Shown here in pieces: positions 1 to 6,547 of a DNA stretch of 33,244 bases. Under the pieces are notes generated by a model. The model saw only the letters and a list, made by a program, of their open reading frames with translations. It was not told the DNA's origin and searched no databases. The DNA is from an uncultured Caulobacter sp. (GTDB taxonomy: Bacteria > Pseudomonadota > Alphaproteobacteria > Caulobacterales > Caulobacteraceae). The position numbers and the translations under genes were made by a program. The stretch covers positions 1-33,244 of the forward strand of contig CAKZJK010000096.1 of assembly GCA_936942565.1 (NCBI GenBank), written 5' to 3'. Numbering within the stretch: the stretch's first letter is position 1; each line of letters opens with the position of its first letter.

Positions 1-72
1 GAGCCGTTCTTGGGGCGCGAGGCGGCCTGACCATCGCGCCGCGAGCCAAGACGTAAGGCTCACCCGACAAAA
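1..72. other. Window edge; possible tail of an upstream gene
   Basis: Two plus-strand frames stay open from the window edge. One ends at a TGA at 28-30 (last residues EPFLGREAA) with all G/C third positions. The other ends at a TAA at 52-54 (tail LTIAPRAKT). Either may be the C-terminus of a gene that starts outside the window; the first has the better codon bias. There is too little sequence to identify a product. Confidence 0.25.
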
Positions 73-145
73 TGACAATGAAGCTTGACACACCTGTTGT
101 TGGATGTGACAAGTGTGCTTGTCAAATTGATGTGGGTGCTTGTCA
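73..145. promoter_or_regulatory. Cluster of TGACA/TGTCA half-sites (candidate XRE operator/promoter)
   Basis: Five TGACA/TGTCA pentamers lie in about 70 bp: TGACA at 73-77, 86-90 and 107-111, and TGTCA at 120-124 and 141-145. Two of them form a dyad, tgacaag-tgtg-cttgtca, at 107-124. The 10-mer gtgcttgtca occurs at 115-124 and again at 136-145, 21 bp apart, about two helical turns, with the second copy running into the proposed ATG. TTGACA at 85-90 could also be a -35 element. The obvious candidate binder is the XRE protein encoded two genes downstream, giving autoregulation. The repeats are seen directly; the binder is inferred. Confidence 0.5.
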
Positions 146-729
146 TGTCCGAAGAAAAATCCACTTGGCGAAAATGGGCCCTATTCGGCGCCGGCGCGGT
201 CGCGCTGTCGGCTATTCCGGTCTGGCTGGGCTTGTCGCACGCGGTGAAGGGCGTGGCCCTTCCGATCGCGCTCTTTATCTGGTTCGTCGTCTATCTGGCC
301 TATGTCTTCTTCGGCACGGCCAGGCTGAAGGCGGGCCAGATCGGCCCGGTCATGAAGCGGTATCGTCGCCGCCTGGCCGTGGCGCTGATGAGCTACTGCC
401 TGGTGCTGATGGGGTCGATCTGGCTTCTGCACCGCATGGACCTGTCGGGGCCTTTGCTGTGGATCGTCGCCGCGGCGCCGGCCATTCCGATCCTCGGCGT
501 TCTGGTCGTGATGGGCCTTTATCTGAAGGAAGAGCCCGACGAGTTCGAACGCGCCGTGCACGTCGAAGCGATGATCTGGGGCTTGGGCGTCGTGCTAGCC
601 GTGACCACCGTCTGGGGCTTTCTCAGCAACGCCAACGTGGTTCCGGCCCCGCCGCTGTTCCTGGTGTTCCCTCTGTTCTGCCTATCCTGGGGCCTCAGCC
701 AGCCGTTCATCCGGAGGCGGTACCAATGA
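145..729 (+). CDS. Six-helix integral membrane protein, coupled to XRE regulator
   Basis: This is a 194-residue hydrophobic protein of unknown function, predicted to sit in the inner membrane. About six hydrophobic segments can be seen, near residues 10-30, 36-58, 74-95, 101-126, 142-162 and 168-190, with a basic loop (KRYRRR) between the second and third. The ATG at 145 is preferred because the hydrophobic pattern and the soluble N-terminus MSEEKSTWRK start cleanly there; in-frame starts at 85 (TTG) and 130 (ATG) are possible. No strong ribosome binding site precedes any of them, and a leaderless message is possible. The stop overlaps the start of the XRE gene (ATGA), so the two are translationally coupled. 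Pairs of a small XRE regulator and a polytopic membrane protein are common in bacteria and are usually of unknown role. Confidence 0.75.
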   Translation: MSEEKSTWRKWALFGAGAVALSAIPVWLGLSHAVKGVALPIALFIWFVVYLAYVFFGTARLKAGQIGPVMKRYRRRLAVALMSYCLVLMGSIWLLHRMDLSGPLLWIVAAAPAIPILGVLVVMGLYLKEEPDEFERAVHVEAMIWGLGVVLAVTTVWGFLSNANVVPAPPLFLVFPLFCLSWGLSQPFIRRRYQ

Positions 730-920
730 AGAACCGCCTGAAGGTCCTTCGCGCCGAGCGGGACTGGAGCCAAGCGGATCTGGCCGAGCGGCTCGAGGTG
801 TCCCGCCAGACCGTCAACGCGCTGGAGACGGGCAAGTACGACCCCAGCCTGCCGCTGGCCTTCAAGATCGCTCGCCTGTTCGGCCAGCCGATCGAAGCGA
901 TCTTCCAGGACGAGGCCTGA
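726..920 (+). CDS. Short XRE-family transcriptional regulator (64 aa)
   Basis: This 64-residue protein is essentially one Cro/CI-type helix-turn-helix. Helices 2 and 3 are in SQADLAERLEVSRQTVNALETG (residues 15-36), followed by the usual YDPSLPLAFKIARLF segment and an acidic tail. Such stand-alone short XRE proteins typically bind dyads as dimers. The ATG at 726 overlaps the stop of the membrane-protein gene and has a GGAGGCGG ribosome binding site at 714-721, so both are made from one message. Autoregulation through the half-site cluster at 73-145 is likely but inferred. Family confidence is high; the regulon is unknown. Confidence 0.88.
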   Translation: MKNRLKVLRAERDWSQADLAERLEVSRQTVNALETGKYDPSLPLAFKIARLFGQPIEAIFQDEA

Positions 921-1021
921 GCGTCACATCCGCCGCCGCGCCGACACGGCGCTCACCCTTGGCGCGCTTGCCAGCGTGGCCAGGCGGGTGAACCTTCGAA
1001 CCAAAGTCATTGGGAGTTTCC

Positions 1022-1912
1022 ATGCTTCGCGATCTCAACCGTCCGGTCCGCCGCCTCTGGGCTGGCATGATCTCGGCGCTCGCCTTGGCCTTCGCCGGAC
1101 CGGTCCTGGCCGAGCCCGCCCTATGGGCGATCAAGGACCAGGACTCGACGATCTATCTGTTCGGCACGATCCACGTGCTGAAGCCCGACACGAAGTGGCG
1201 TTCGACCAAGATCGACCGGGCGTTCCAGAGCAGCGGCGACCTGACCCTGGAGATCGTGGGCGCCGATGATCCCGCGGTGATGCAGCCGTTGGTGCTGAAG
1301 TACGGCCTGGACCCGGGCAAGCCCCTGTCCGGCAAGATCGGTCCCGAGGCCTTCAAGCATGCGTCGGAGCTGGCCCAGGGCGCCGGCGTGCCGCCTCAGG
1401 CGCTCGAGGCGATGCGGCCTTGGCTGGCGGCGATCTCGCTGTCGATGGCGCCGGTGATCAAGGCCGGCTACGACCCGCGCAGCGGTGTGGAACAGGTGCT
1501 CGTGAAGTCCGCCGCGGAGACCGGCAAGGCCAAGAACGCTCTCGAGACTCCGGAGCAGCAGATCCGCTTCTTCGCCGACCTGCCGCCCAAGACCGAGGCC
1601 GATTTCCTCCGCGCCACCCTGGACGACGTGGACGACGGCGTCGCCAAGATCGACAAGATGGTCGCCGCCTGGGCCGCCGGCGACACCGCCGAGCTGGAGA
1701 AGGAATTCGTCTCGGAAATGAAGGGCGACTATCCCGAGCTCTACGAGCTGCTGCTCGTCCAGCGCAACCAGGATTGGGCGAACCAGCTGAAGGCCAAGCT
1801 CGCCGGCTCGGGTGTCAGCTTCGTCGCCGTGGGCTCGGGCCACCTCGTGGGTCCCGACAGCGTCCAGGCCCAACTGGCCAAGCTGGGGATCAAGGCCGAG
1901 CGGATAGAGTAG
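1022..1912 (+). CDS. TraB/GumN family protein, secreted
   Basis: The 296-residue protein has an N-terminal signal-like segment (hydrophobic stretch about residues 12-28 ending GPVLA) and then the TraB/GumN fold. Near the mature N-terminus is the hallmark TIYLFGTIHVL motif, and near the C-terminus is FVAVGSGHLVG. In eukaryotic TIKI relatives these GTxH and GxxH motifs carry metal ligands of a metalloprotease, so a periplasmic metal-dependent peptidase or scavenger role is possible; bacterial members are mostly uncharacterised. The ATG at 1022 is preceded by a GGGAG ribosome binding site; an in-frame TTG at 1010 is less convincing. It appears monocistronic and ends next to a hairpin shared with the convergent HD gene. 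Confidence 0.85.
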   Translation: MLRDLNRPVRRLWAGMISALALAFAGPVLAEPALWAIKDQDSTIYLFGTIHVLKPDTKWRSTKIDRAFQSSGDLTLEIVGADDPAVMQPLVLKYGLDPGKPLSGKIGPEAFKHASELAQGAGVPPQALEAMRPWLAAISLSMAPVIKAGYDPRSGVEQVLVKSAAETGKAKNALETPEQQIRFFADLPPKTEADFLRATLDDVDDGVAKIDKMVAAWAAGDTAELEKEFVSEMKGDYPELYELLLVQRNQDWANQLKAKLAGSGVSFVAVGSGHLVGPDSVQAQLAKLGIKAERIE

Positions 1913-1921
1913 GCGTTGAAG

Positions 1922-1945
1922 GCCTCCCCGCGGCGTCGGGGAGGC
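1922..1945. terminator. Bidirectional hairpin terminator between convergent genes
   Basis: A perfect 9-bp stem, gcctccccg and cggggaggc, encloses the 6-base loop cggcgt. It lies 9 bases after the GumN-family stop and 2 bases before the stop of the convergent HD gene. There is no clear U-tract on either side, so it may act as a weak or Rho-assisted bidirectional terminator. Confidence 0.6.
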
Positions 1946-1947
1946 GC

Positions 1948-2550
1948 CTACTCCGCCGCCCGCGCGGGCATGTAGATCGACCGCTTCGGGACGCTCATCA
2001 CCCGCCCCAGCATCGGTTCGAACGCCTCCAGCGGCATCGACTGGAAGCTCGGGTCGAAGGCTTCCTGGTCGTACACGTGGCAGAACTTGGCCGTGTACTC
2101 GAAGTCCGGATGGCCTCGGAACTGGTCTCGCAGGTTCCGGTCCAGGCCCAGGTGATGGAAGAAGTAGTAGCCCTGGAAGATCGCGTGGTGCGCCACCATC
2201 CAGTGGTTCCGCTCCGACACGAACGGCTGGAGGATCGCCGCGGCGATGTCGGCGTGATTGCGCGGGCCCAGGATGTCGCCGATGTCGTGCAGCAGCGCGC
2301 AGACGACATATTCCTCGTCCTCGCCGGCCTGGTGCGCGCGGGTGGCGGTCTGCAGGCTGTGCTCCAGCCGATCGATGGCGAAGCCGCCGCAGTCGCCCTT
2401 CAGTAGGTTCAGGTGCGCGATGAGCCGGTTCGGCAGGTCGCGACCGAACTCCATCGACGCGCTGGCGATGATCCCCCAGTCCTCGGCCGTGCCGTCGACC
2501 ATGGCGTGGAACTTGGCCCGGGCCTCGGGATGGTCTTCGCCATCGGCCAT
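1948..2550 (-). CDS. HD-domain protein, PhnZ/MIOX-like diiron oxygenase candidate
   Basis: This 200-residue HD-domain protein has a ligand pattern like that of mixed-valent diiron oxygenases such as PhnZ and myo-inositol oxygenase: His64 (EHSLQ), His88-Asp89 (LLHDIGD), His99 (NHADIA), His121 or His122 (AHHAIFQGYYF) and Asp161 (VYDQEAFDP). The spacing of 24 between the first His and the HD pair matches PhnZ as I recall it. No signal peptide is seen, so it is cytosolic. The ATG at 2550 is preceded by GGGGAGAAG, better than the in-frame start further upstream at 2610. It may instead be a phosphohydrolase, since HD proteins with four histidines serve both chemistries. It is convergent with the GumN-family gene. 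The 108-bp gap upstream holds a TetR-type dyad. Confidence 0.75.
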   Translation of the reverse strand: MADGEDHPEARAKFHAMVDGTAEDWGIIASASMEFGRDLPNRLIAHLNLLKGDCGGFAIDRLEHSLQTATRAHQAGEDEEYVVCALLHDIGDILGPRNHADIAAAILQPFVSERNHWMVAHHAIFQGYYFFHHLGLDRNLRDQFRGHPDFEYTAKFCHVYDQEAFDPSFQSMPLEAFEPMLGRVMSVPKRSIYMPARAAE

Positions 2551-2562
2551 CGCGCTTCTCCC

Positions 2563-2576
2563 CAAACGTCTGTTTG
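2563..2576. promoter_or_regulatory. TetR-type palindrome upstream of the HD gene
   Basis: The 14-mer caaacgtctgtttg has perfect 5-bp arms (caaac and gtttg) around gtct. It lies 13-26 bases upstream of the HD-gene start, overlapping or abutting its probable leader. AAAC-N4-GTTT dyads are typical of TetR-family operators. No TetR gene is present in the window, so the regulator would be encoded elsewhere. Confidence 0.4.
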
Positions 2577-2658
2577 AGGCGATCGTGCGCCCGAAGCCCG
2601 GATGCGTCAACGCGGTGTGGGCGCGAAGCTGGGCGAGGGGGGTATCGAACCCGGACGT

Positions 2659-4083
2659 TCAGCCTGGGAGGTCCGCTGAACGCGGACCCCGCGAGACCCC
2701 GGCCAGCCGAGCCAATAGGGGCGCCGGGTTGGCCACGCGATCGAGATTCAACACCGTGTCCATCAGAAGCGCGGTGTCGGAGCCAGGCGGTGGGCATAGG
2801 GCCTTGGCCGCGCAGTCGGTGAACTTGGCGGTGATGGACGCTTCATCGATCGGATTTTCGGGCGCTCCCAAGGGATGGGTTACGCGGTGCGTGAGCGTCC
2901 GCCCCGAACGCAGCACCAGGGTGAGCGCGCCGGACGCCGCGTCGCGCAGCGTCGCTTCCGCGTCCAGCACGAAGCCGCCGCGGGCCGTCAGCGCGAGAAC
3001 CCGAGGATCGGCGAGGCGCTCCGGAGTGAAACCGTCCAGGGTCACCGCGCCGTCGACCAGCGCCAGGGCGGTGGTGAAGGGCAAGCTGAACTTGGCGTCG
3101 ATGGCCGTGCGTGGGGCCTGCTTCTGGGCGGCCGGCTCGGCCAGCATGCGCTGCACGCCGCCGCCGGTCATGACGAACGCCGAGATCATCTCGGGCGCCA
3201 GGTCGTGCGCTTCGCGCAAGGCCAGCGCGGCTTCGATGAAGGCGTGCGTGCCCCGACAGCTGGGCCAGGGCTTGAAGCTGAGGCGCTCGCCGTGAAAGTG
3301 GTCGCCGAGGTCGGCCGTCAGTCCGGCCTCGTCGTAGAGGCCCTTGGCGAACAGGGCGAACAGGCCCGCCTTGCCCTCGAACACCTCTTCGAAGCCGGTG
3401 ACGCCGCGCTGGGCCAGCAGGGCCGAGAGCAGTCCGGCGTGGGCCGGGAAGGCGTCGCGCACGGCGCGCAGGGTCGAGTTCGGATCCGTCTTGAACTGGG
3501 CCGTGGCGGTGGCCTGGTTCAAGGTCAAGGCCAGGGCCGCGGCGGTCTGACGTTCATCCAGGCGGAGCAGGCGCGCGGCGGTCGCGGCGGCGCCGAAAGC
3601 TCCCAGGATCGGCGGCGGGTACCAGCCGGCCTCGTCGGGATTGACCTTCAAGGCCAGGCCCAGGCGGCAGACGAGATCGCAGCCGACGGCGAGGGCGGTC
3701 AGGATGTCCTGGCCGGAGGCGTTCAATCGCTCGGCCAAGGCCATCGCCACGGGGACGCTGGCGGCGTTGGGATGGATCGGCGCGCCGTCATAAGCGTCCT
3801 CGAAGTCCAGGGCGTGGGCGCCCGCGCCGTTGGCCAGGACCGCGGCCAGGCTCGATGTGCGAAAGCCAAAGCCGATCACGCTGGCCTCCGGTCGACCGCC
3901 AGTGTCGCGGGCGACGTCCGCGAAGGCCGCCACGCCTTCGCCCAGTCGGCTGGCCGCCAGGGTCACGCCCAGGGCGTCCAGCAGCGACAGACGGGTCATG
4001 CGGACCGCGAGCGGCGACAGCCGCTCGAAGCGCGCGCTGGAGATGTGGCGCGCCAATCGATCGGTCAGACCCTCGTCGCTCAC
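2659..4083 (-). CDS. MmgE/PrpD family protein (2-methylcitrate dehydratase-like)
   Basis: The 474-residue protein matches the usual length of MmgE/PrpD proteins. It carries the family signature around residues 86-115: GAHALDFEDAYDGAPIHPN followed by AASVPVAMALAE, with Asp93, Asp96 and His104 as probable active-site residues. Family members are dehydratases or decarboxylases of tricarboxylates (2-methylcitrate dehydratase, cis-aconitate decarboxylase) or enzymes on related hydroxy acids. The start is a GTG at 4083 that overlaps the transporter stop (GTGA), so it is the third, translationally coupled gene of the operon after the CapA-like and transporter genes. The exact substrate cannot be read from sequence. 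The absence of prpB or prpC nearby argues against a dedicated methylcitrate cycle. Confidence 0.88.
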   Translation of the reverse strand: MSDEGLTDRLARHISSARFERLSPLAVRMTRLSLLDALGVTLAASRLGEGVAAFADVARDTGGRPEASVIGFGFRTSSLAAVLANGAGAHALDFEDAYDGAPIHPNAASVPVAMALAERLNASGQDILTALAVGCDLVCRLGLALKVNPDEAGWYPPPILGAFGAAATAARLLRLDERQTAAALALTLNQATATAQFKTDPNSTLRAVRDAFPAHAGLLSALLAQRGVTGFEEVFEGKAGLFALFAKGLYDEAGLTADLGDHFHGERLSFKPWPSCRGTHAFIEAALALREAHDLAPEMISAFVMTGGGVQRMLAEPAAQKQAPRTAIDAKFSLPFTTALALVDGAVTLDGFTPERLADPRVLALTARGGFVLDAEATLRDAASGALTLVLRSGRTLTHRVTHPLGAPENPIDEASITAKFTDCAAKALCPPPGSDTALLMDTVLNLDRVANPAPLLARLAGVSRGPRSADLPG

Positions 4084-5111
4084 GAGGGTTCTTCGACGGC
4101 CAGGGCCAGGCGCCGGCGATCCCAGGCGGGCGCGACCGACAGCAGCACCACGGCGGCGATCATCAGGACGGCGCCGGCGAATTCGGTGGCGGTGGGCATG
4201 GGCAGGCCCCAGCCCAGGGCGAGGATGATCGATGCGGCGATCCCGGCCACGATGCTGGCCGAGCGCTCCATCGGCACGCAGTATGTGTTCTCGCGCGGGT
4301 CCAGGAGGATGATGGCCGAGAAGACAGACACCACGAACAGCAGCACCGCCAGGACGAGGATTGGCGGGATCTGCGGCGTGCTCCACACCGCGAAGAAGCC
4401 GAAGGCCAATTGCGAGCCCTGAGTCCCGAGACCAAGCATCGGGACCAGAGCCAGAAGGATCACCGACAGCGGGACGGCGACGATCTTCTCCTCGACGAAA
4501 TAGCGCTTCACGTCGTCGGGATCGCCAGATTTCGACACGCGCGTCATCACGGCCAGGCGGCCGAAATAGCCGATCGTGTAGAGCACGATCGTGGCGATCG
4601 CGAGCGGGGGCAGGTGCAGGCCGCCGCGCTGGCGAATGGTCAGGAAGAGGCCGATCGCCACCAGCACCAGCGCCACCCAGCTGTACCAGCCGACCTTGCG
4701 TCTGAACGCCAGGTCCACCAGCGGCGCCAGCAGCAGCACATCGCCACGCATCAACAGCTGGATGAAGGGGATGCTCACCCCCTGGAAGGTCAGGGACATC
4801 GGCACCGTGAACAGCACCAGCGCCGTGCAGATGCCCGAGAGGAACGTCCAGCGCGTGGGAACGGGCAGGGTGAACCCGCCGATTTGGCGCTGATGCGCGG
4901 CGCGCCACCAGCCGGACAGTCCGATGAAGATGAAGGTCATCAGGCCGCTGACCATCAGCGAAGCCGGCAGGATCTCCAGCGCGCTCAGCGGCCTCCCCAA
5001 GGACGCCGCGGGCGTGCTGGCCAACTGCTTGGTGATGACCATGTAGGGGATGTAGGCCAGCATGTAGAGCAGGACGATCCCCAACAGCGGCGCACGGCTT
5101 AGCCATTTCAT
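4080..5111 (-). CDS. DMT-superfamily-like 10-TM transporter
   Basis: This 343-residue inner-membrane protein has about ten hydrophobic helices: residues 8-28, 45-68, 89-110, 112-135, 143-160, 167-188, 210-230, 245-270, 285-305 and 310-330. The two-times-five arrangement, length and short basic loops fit the drug/metabolite transporter (EamA-like) group, which includes exporters and importers of small metabolites. The ATG at 5111 overlaps the stop of the CapA-like gene (ATGA) and its own stop overlaps the PrpD-family start (GTGA). It therefore probably moves a compound handled by its operon partners. The family call rests on topology, and the substrate is unknown. Confidence 0.72.
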   Translation of the reverse strand: MKWLSRAPLLGIVLLYMLAYIPYMVITKQLASTPAASLGRPLSALEILPASLMVSGLMTFIFIGLSGWWRAAHQRQIGGFTLPVPTRWTFLSGICTALVLFTVPMSLTFQGVSIPFIQLLMRGDVLLLAPLVDLAFRRKVGWYSWVALVLVAIGLFLTIRQRGGLHLPPLAIATIVLYTIGYFGRLAVMTRVSKSGDPDDVKRYFVEEKIVAVPLSVILLALVPMLGLGTQGSQLAFGFFAVWSTPQIPPILVLAVLLFVVSVFSAIILLDPRENTYCVPMERSASIVAGIAASIILALGWGLPMPTATEFAGAVLMIAAVVLLSVAPAWDRRRLALAVEEPS

Positions 5112-6235
5112 CAGGGGGCTCCCATCAGGTTTATGAGGACGGTGTCGCCCTCGGTTCGGAGGCCGGTCTCAAGGCCGGCGGCTTCGGTGGCCCAGCGCAG
5201 ATAGTCGACGACTTGGCCAAAGCGCGGGTCGCACGCCTTGAGGATTTCGGGCTGGGCGTCGCGATTGATGAAGGCCGGCAGGAACCCGATGTTCGCCAGT
5301 CCCCGCGGGGTCGCGTCGGCGGTGACCACCAGGGTCATTCGCGAGTCCGGCGGGAAGTTGTAGAGGCTGTCGAAGTCCGGCACCCAGCCTGGGCTCAACG
5401 CCTGGATCTCGCGGAAGCCCTTGCCCTGGGCATGCTCCGGGGTCATCCGCAGATCTATCGCGAAGTTGCCCATCGAGTAGAAGATCGGCTTGCCGCGATA
5501 GACCTCGATCCCTTTGAGGACATGGGCGTGATGGCCCAGGATCAGGTCGACGCCGGCGTCGATCGCCGCATGGGCGACCTCGGCCTGGTAGTCGGCGAGC
5601 ACGGCCGGGATGAAGTGGATGCCCCAGTGGATGGACATCACCACGACATCGGCGATCTCGCGCGCGGCCTTGATGTCGGCGACAATCGCGGCCACGTCGG
5701 CGCGGTTGGCGTGGGTATGGACGCGGCACGGCGTACCGGGCTGGTCGGGCTCGATCTGCTCGTAGATCGTCCAGGCCCGCATGGGCGCGCAGCCAGGCCG
5801 ATCGGCCTCGGCCCAGTAGTTGGCCGGTAGGATCGAGTTGTAGGCCAGGAAGGCGACGCGGACGCCGTTGGCCTCCTCGATCACGGGCGCGCGGGCTTCC
5901 TGGATGTTGGCGCCGACGCCGGCCACCTGCAGGCCAGCGCCCTTCAGCGCGTCGATCGTGTCGAAGAAGCCGTCGCGTCCCCAGTCCATGCAGTGGTTGC
6001 CGCTGAAGGACACCACCGTGAAACCCGCGTCCTTCAGGGCGTCCGCCGTCGAGGCCTTGGCGCGGTGGGTGTGACGCACCTGGGGGAGGCGCGCGCCGCG
6101 TTCAGTCAGGTTCACTTCCAACTGGCAGAAGGCGATGTCGGCCTTGCGGATCTCGTCGCGCACCAGGGCGAAGCACTCGCGCGGATCCTCGCGATCGGGA
6201 CCGATGTCGGCCACGGCGTAGAGGCGGGCCGTCAT
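5111..6235 (-). CDS. CapA-family metallophosphatase-fold protein
   Basis: The 374-residue protein has the PGA_cap/CapA fold of the calcineurin-like metallophosphatase superfamily. Visible metal-site motifs are SGNHCMDWG (Asn80-His81), MSIHWG (His203) and LILGHHAHVLKGIEVYRGK (His235, His236, His238), followed by IFYSMGNFAID. CapA proteins take part in poly-gamma-glutamate export, but most homologues, like this one without signal peptide or TM helix, sit in catabolic or unknown operons and probably hydrolyse a phosphate or other ester in the cytosol. It is first of the three-gene minus-strand operon and divergent to the TonB-dependent receptor. No clear ribosome binding site precedes the ATG at 6235. 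Confidence 0.83.
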   Translation of the reverse strand: MTARLYAVADIGPDREDPRECFALVRDEIRKADIAFCQLEVNLTERGARLPQVRHTHRAKASTADALKDAGFTVVSFSGNHCMDWGRDGFFDTIDALKGAGLQVAGVGANIQEARAPVIEEANGVRVAFLAYNSILPANYWAEADRPGCAPMRAWTIYEQIEPDQPGTPCRVHTHANRADVAAIVADIKAAREIADVVVMSIHWGIHFIPAVLADYQAEVAHAAIDAGVDLILGHHAHVLKGIEVYRGKPIFYSMGNFAIDLRMTPEHAQGKGFREIQALSPGWVPDFDSLYNFPPDSRMTLVVTADATPRGLANIGFLPAFINRDAQPEILKACDPRFGQVVDYLRWATEAAGLETGLRTEGDTVLINLMGAP

Positions 6236-6345
6236 GACGGGCGACCGCCCAACGCCCGCTCGTTCGGATCGCGTCGGCGATGGCCGATCATCGAGGTCCT
6301 CCCACCGGCGTTGATCGCCGAGAATGTTATTTTGGCATACTGTTT

Positions 6346-6359
6346 ATGATGTAAATCAT
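6346..6359. promoter_or_regulatory. FNR/FixK-like dyad
   Basis: The sequence atgatgtaaatcat has perfect arms atgat and atcat around a 4-base spacer. FNR and FixK sites are TTGAT-N4-ATCAA, so 8 of 10 defined positions match, including the whole TGAT-N4-ATCA core. It lies 111 bp upstream of the CapA-like start and about 190 bp upstream of the receptor start. An oxygen-linked Crp/Fnr regulator is suggested, but by sequence alone. Confidence 0.4.
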
Positions 6360-6447
6360 TGTCAATCGCCCCTTGAGGCGAGGGCTCTCGGGCGCCGTCG
6401 CGATAACGCTGTTACGGAAAAATCGAAAGTACGGGTTGAACTCGTAT

Positions 6448-6468
6448 TGTTTGCAAAACATACTGTTT
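6448..6468. promoter_or_regulatory. Three alternating TGTTT/AAACA half-sites
   Basis: TGTTT at 6448-6452, AAACA at 6456-6460 and TGTTT at 6464-6468 are each separated by 3 bases, so the middle half-site can pair with either neighbour. The right-hand dyad extends to AAAACA-tac-TGTTTT (6455-6469). It lies about 80-100 bp upstream of the receptor start, a typical operator position. The binding protein is unknown. Confidence 0.4.
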
Positions 6469-6547
6469 TTGCGGCGATCCATTTCGGGCCGCGAAAACCA
6501 TGACGGATCGACGGCCTCCGCGCCGTACGAGCCGCGAGGGAGGGCGC

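Larger units (their letters stand above)
6236..6547. promoter_or_regulatory. Divergent intergenic region between the two catabolic operons
   Basis: This 312-bp region is unusually AT-rich for the window (especially 6320-6470) and must hold the promoters of both the CapA-like operon (leftward) and the receptor operon (rightward). It holds an FNR-like dyad at 6346-6359 and an array of TGTTT/AAACA half-sites at 6448-6468. It also contains a repeated 13-mer differing at one base, catactgtttatg at 6336-6348 and catactgtttttg at 6459-6471. No consensus -35/-10 pair could be fixed by eye. Confidence 0.55.

Noticed and set aside
1121-2797. Long minus-strand open frame (558 codons)
   Set aside because: It runs antisense to the GumN-family gene and overlaps the HD gene in another frame. 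The translation is Arg/Gly/Pro-rich without any motif, typical of a shadow frame in high-GC DNA.
2875-4422. Long plus-strand open frame opposite the PrpD/DMT genes
   Set aside because: Low-complexity Gln/Gly/Arg-rich translation, antisense to two recognised coupled genes.
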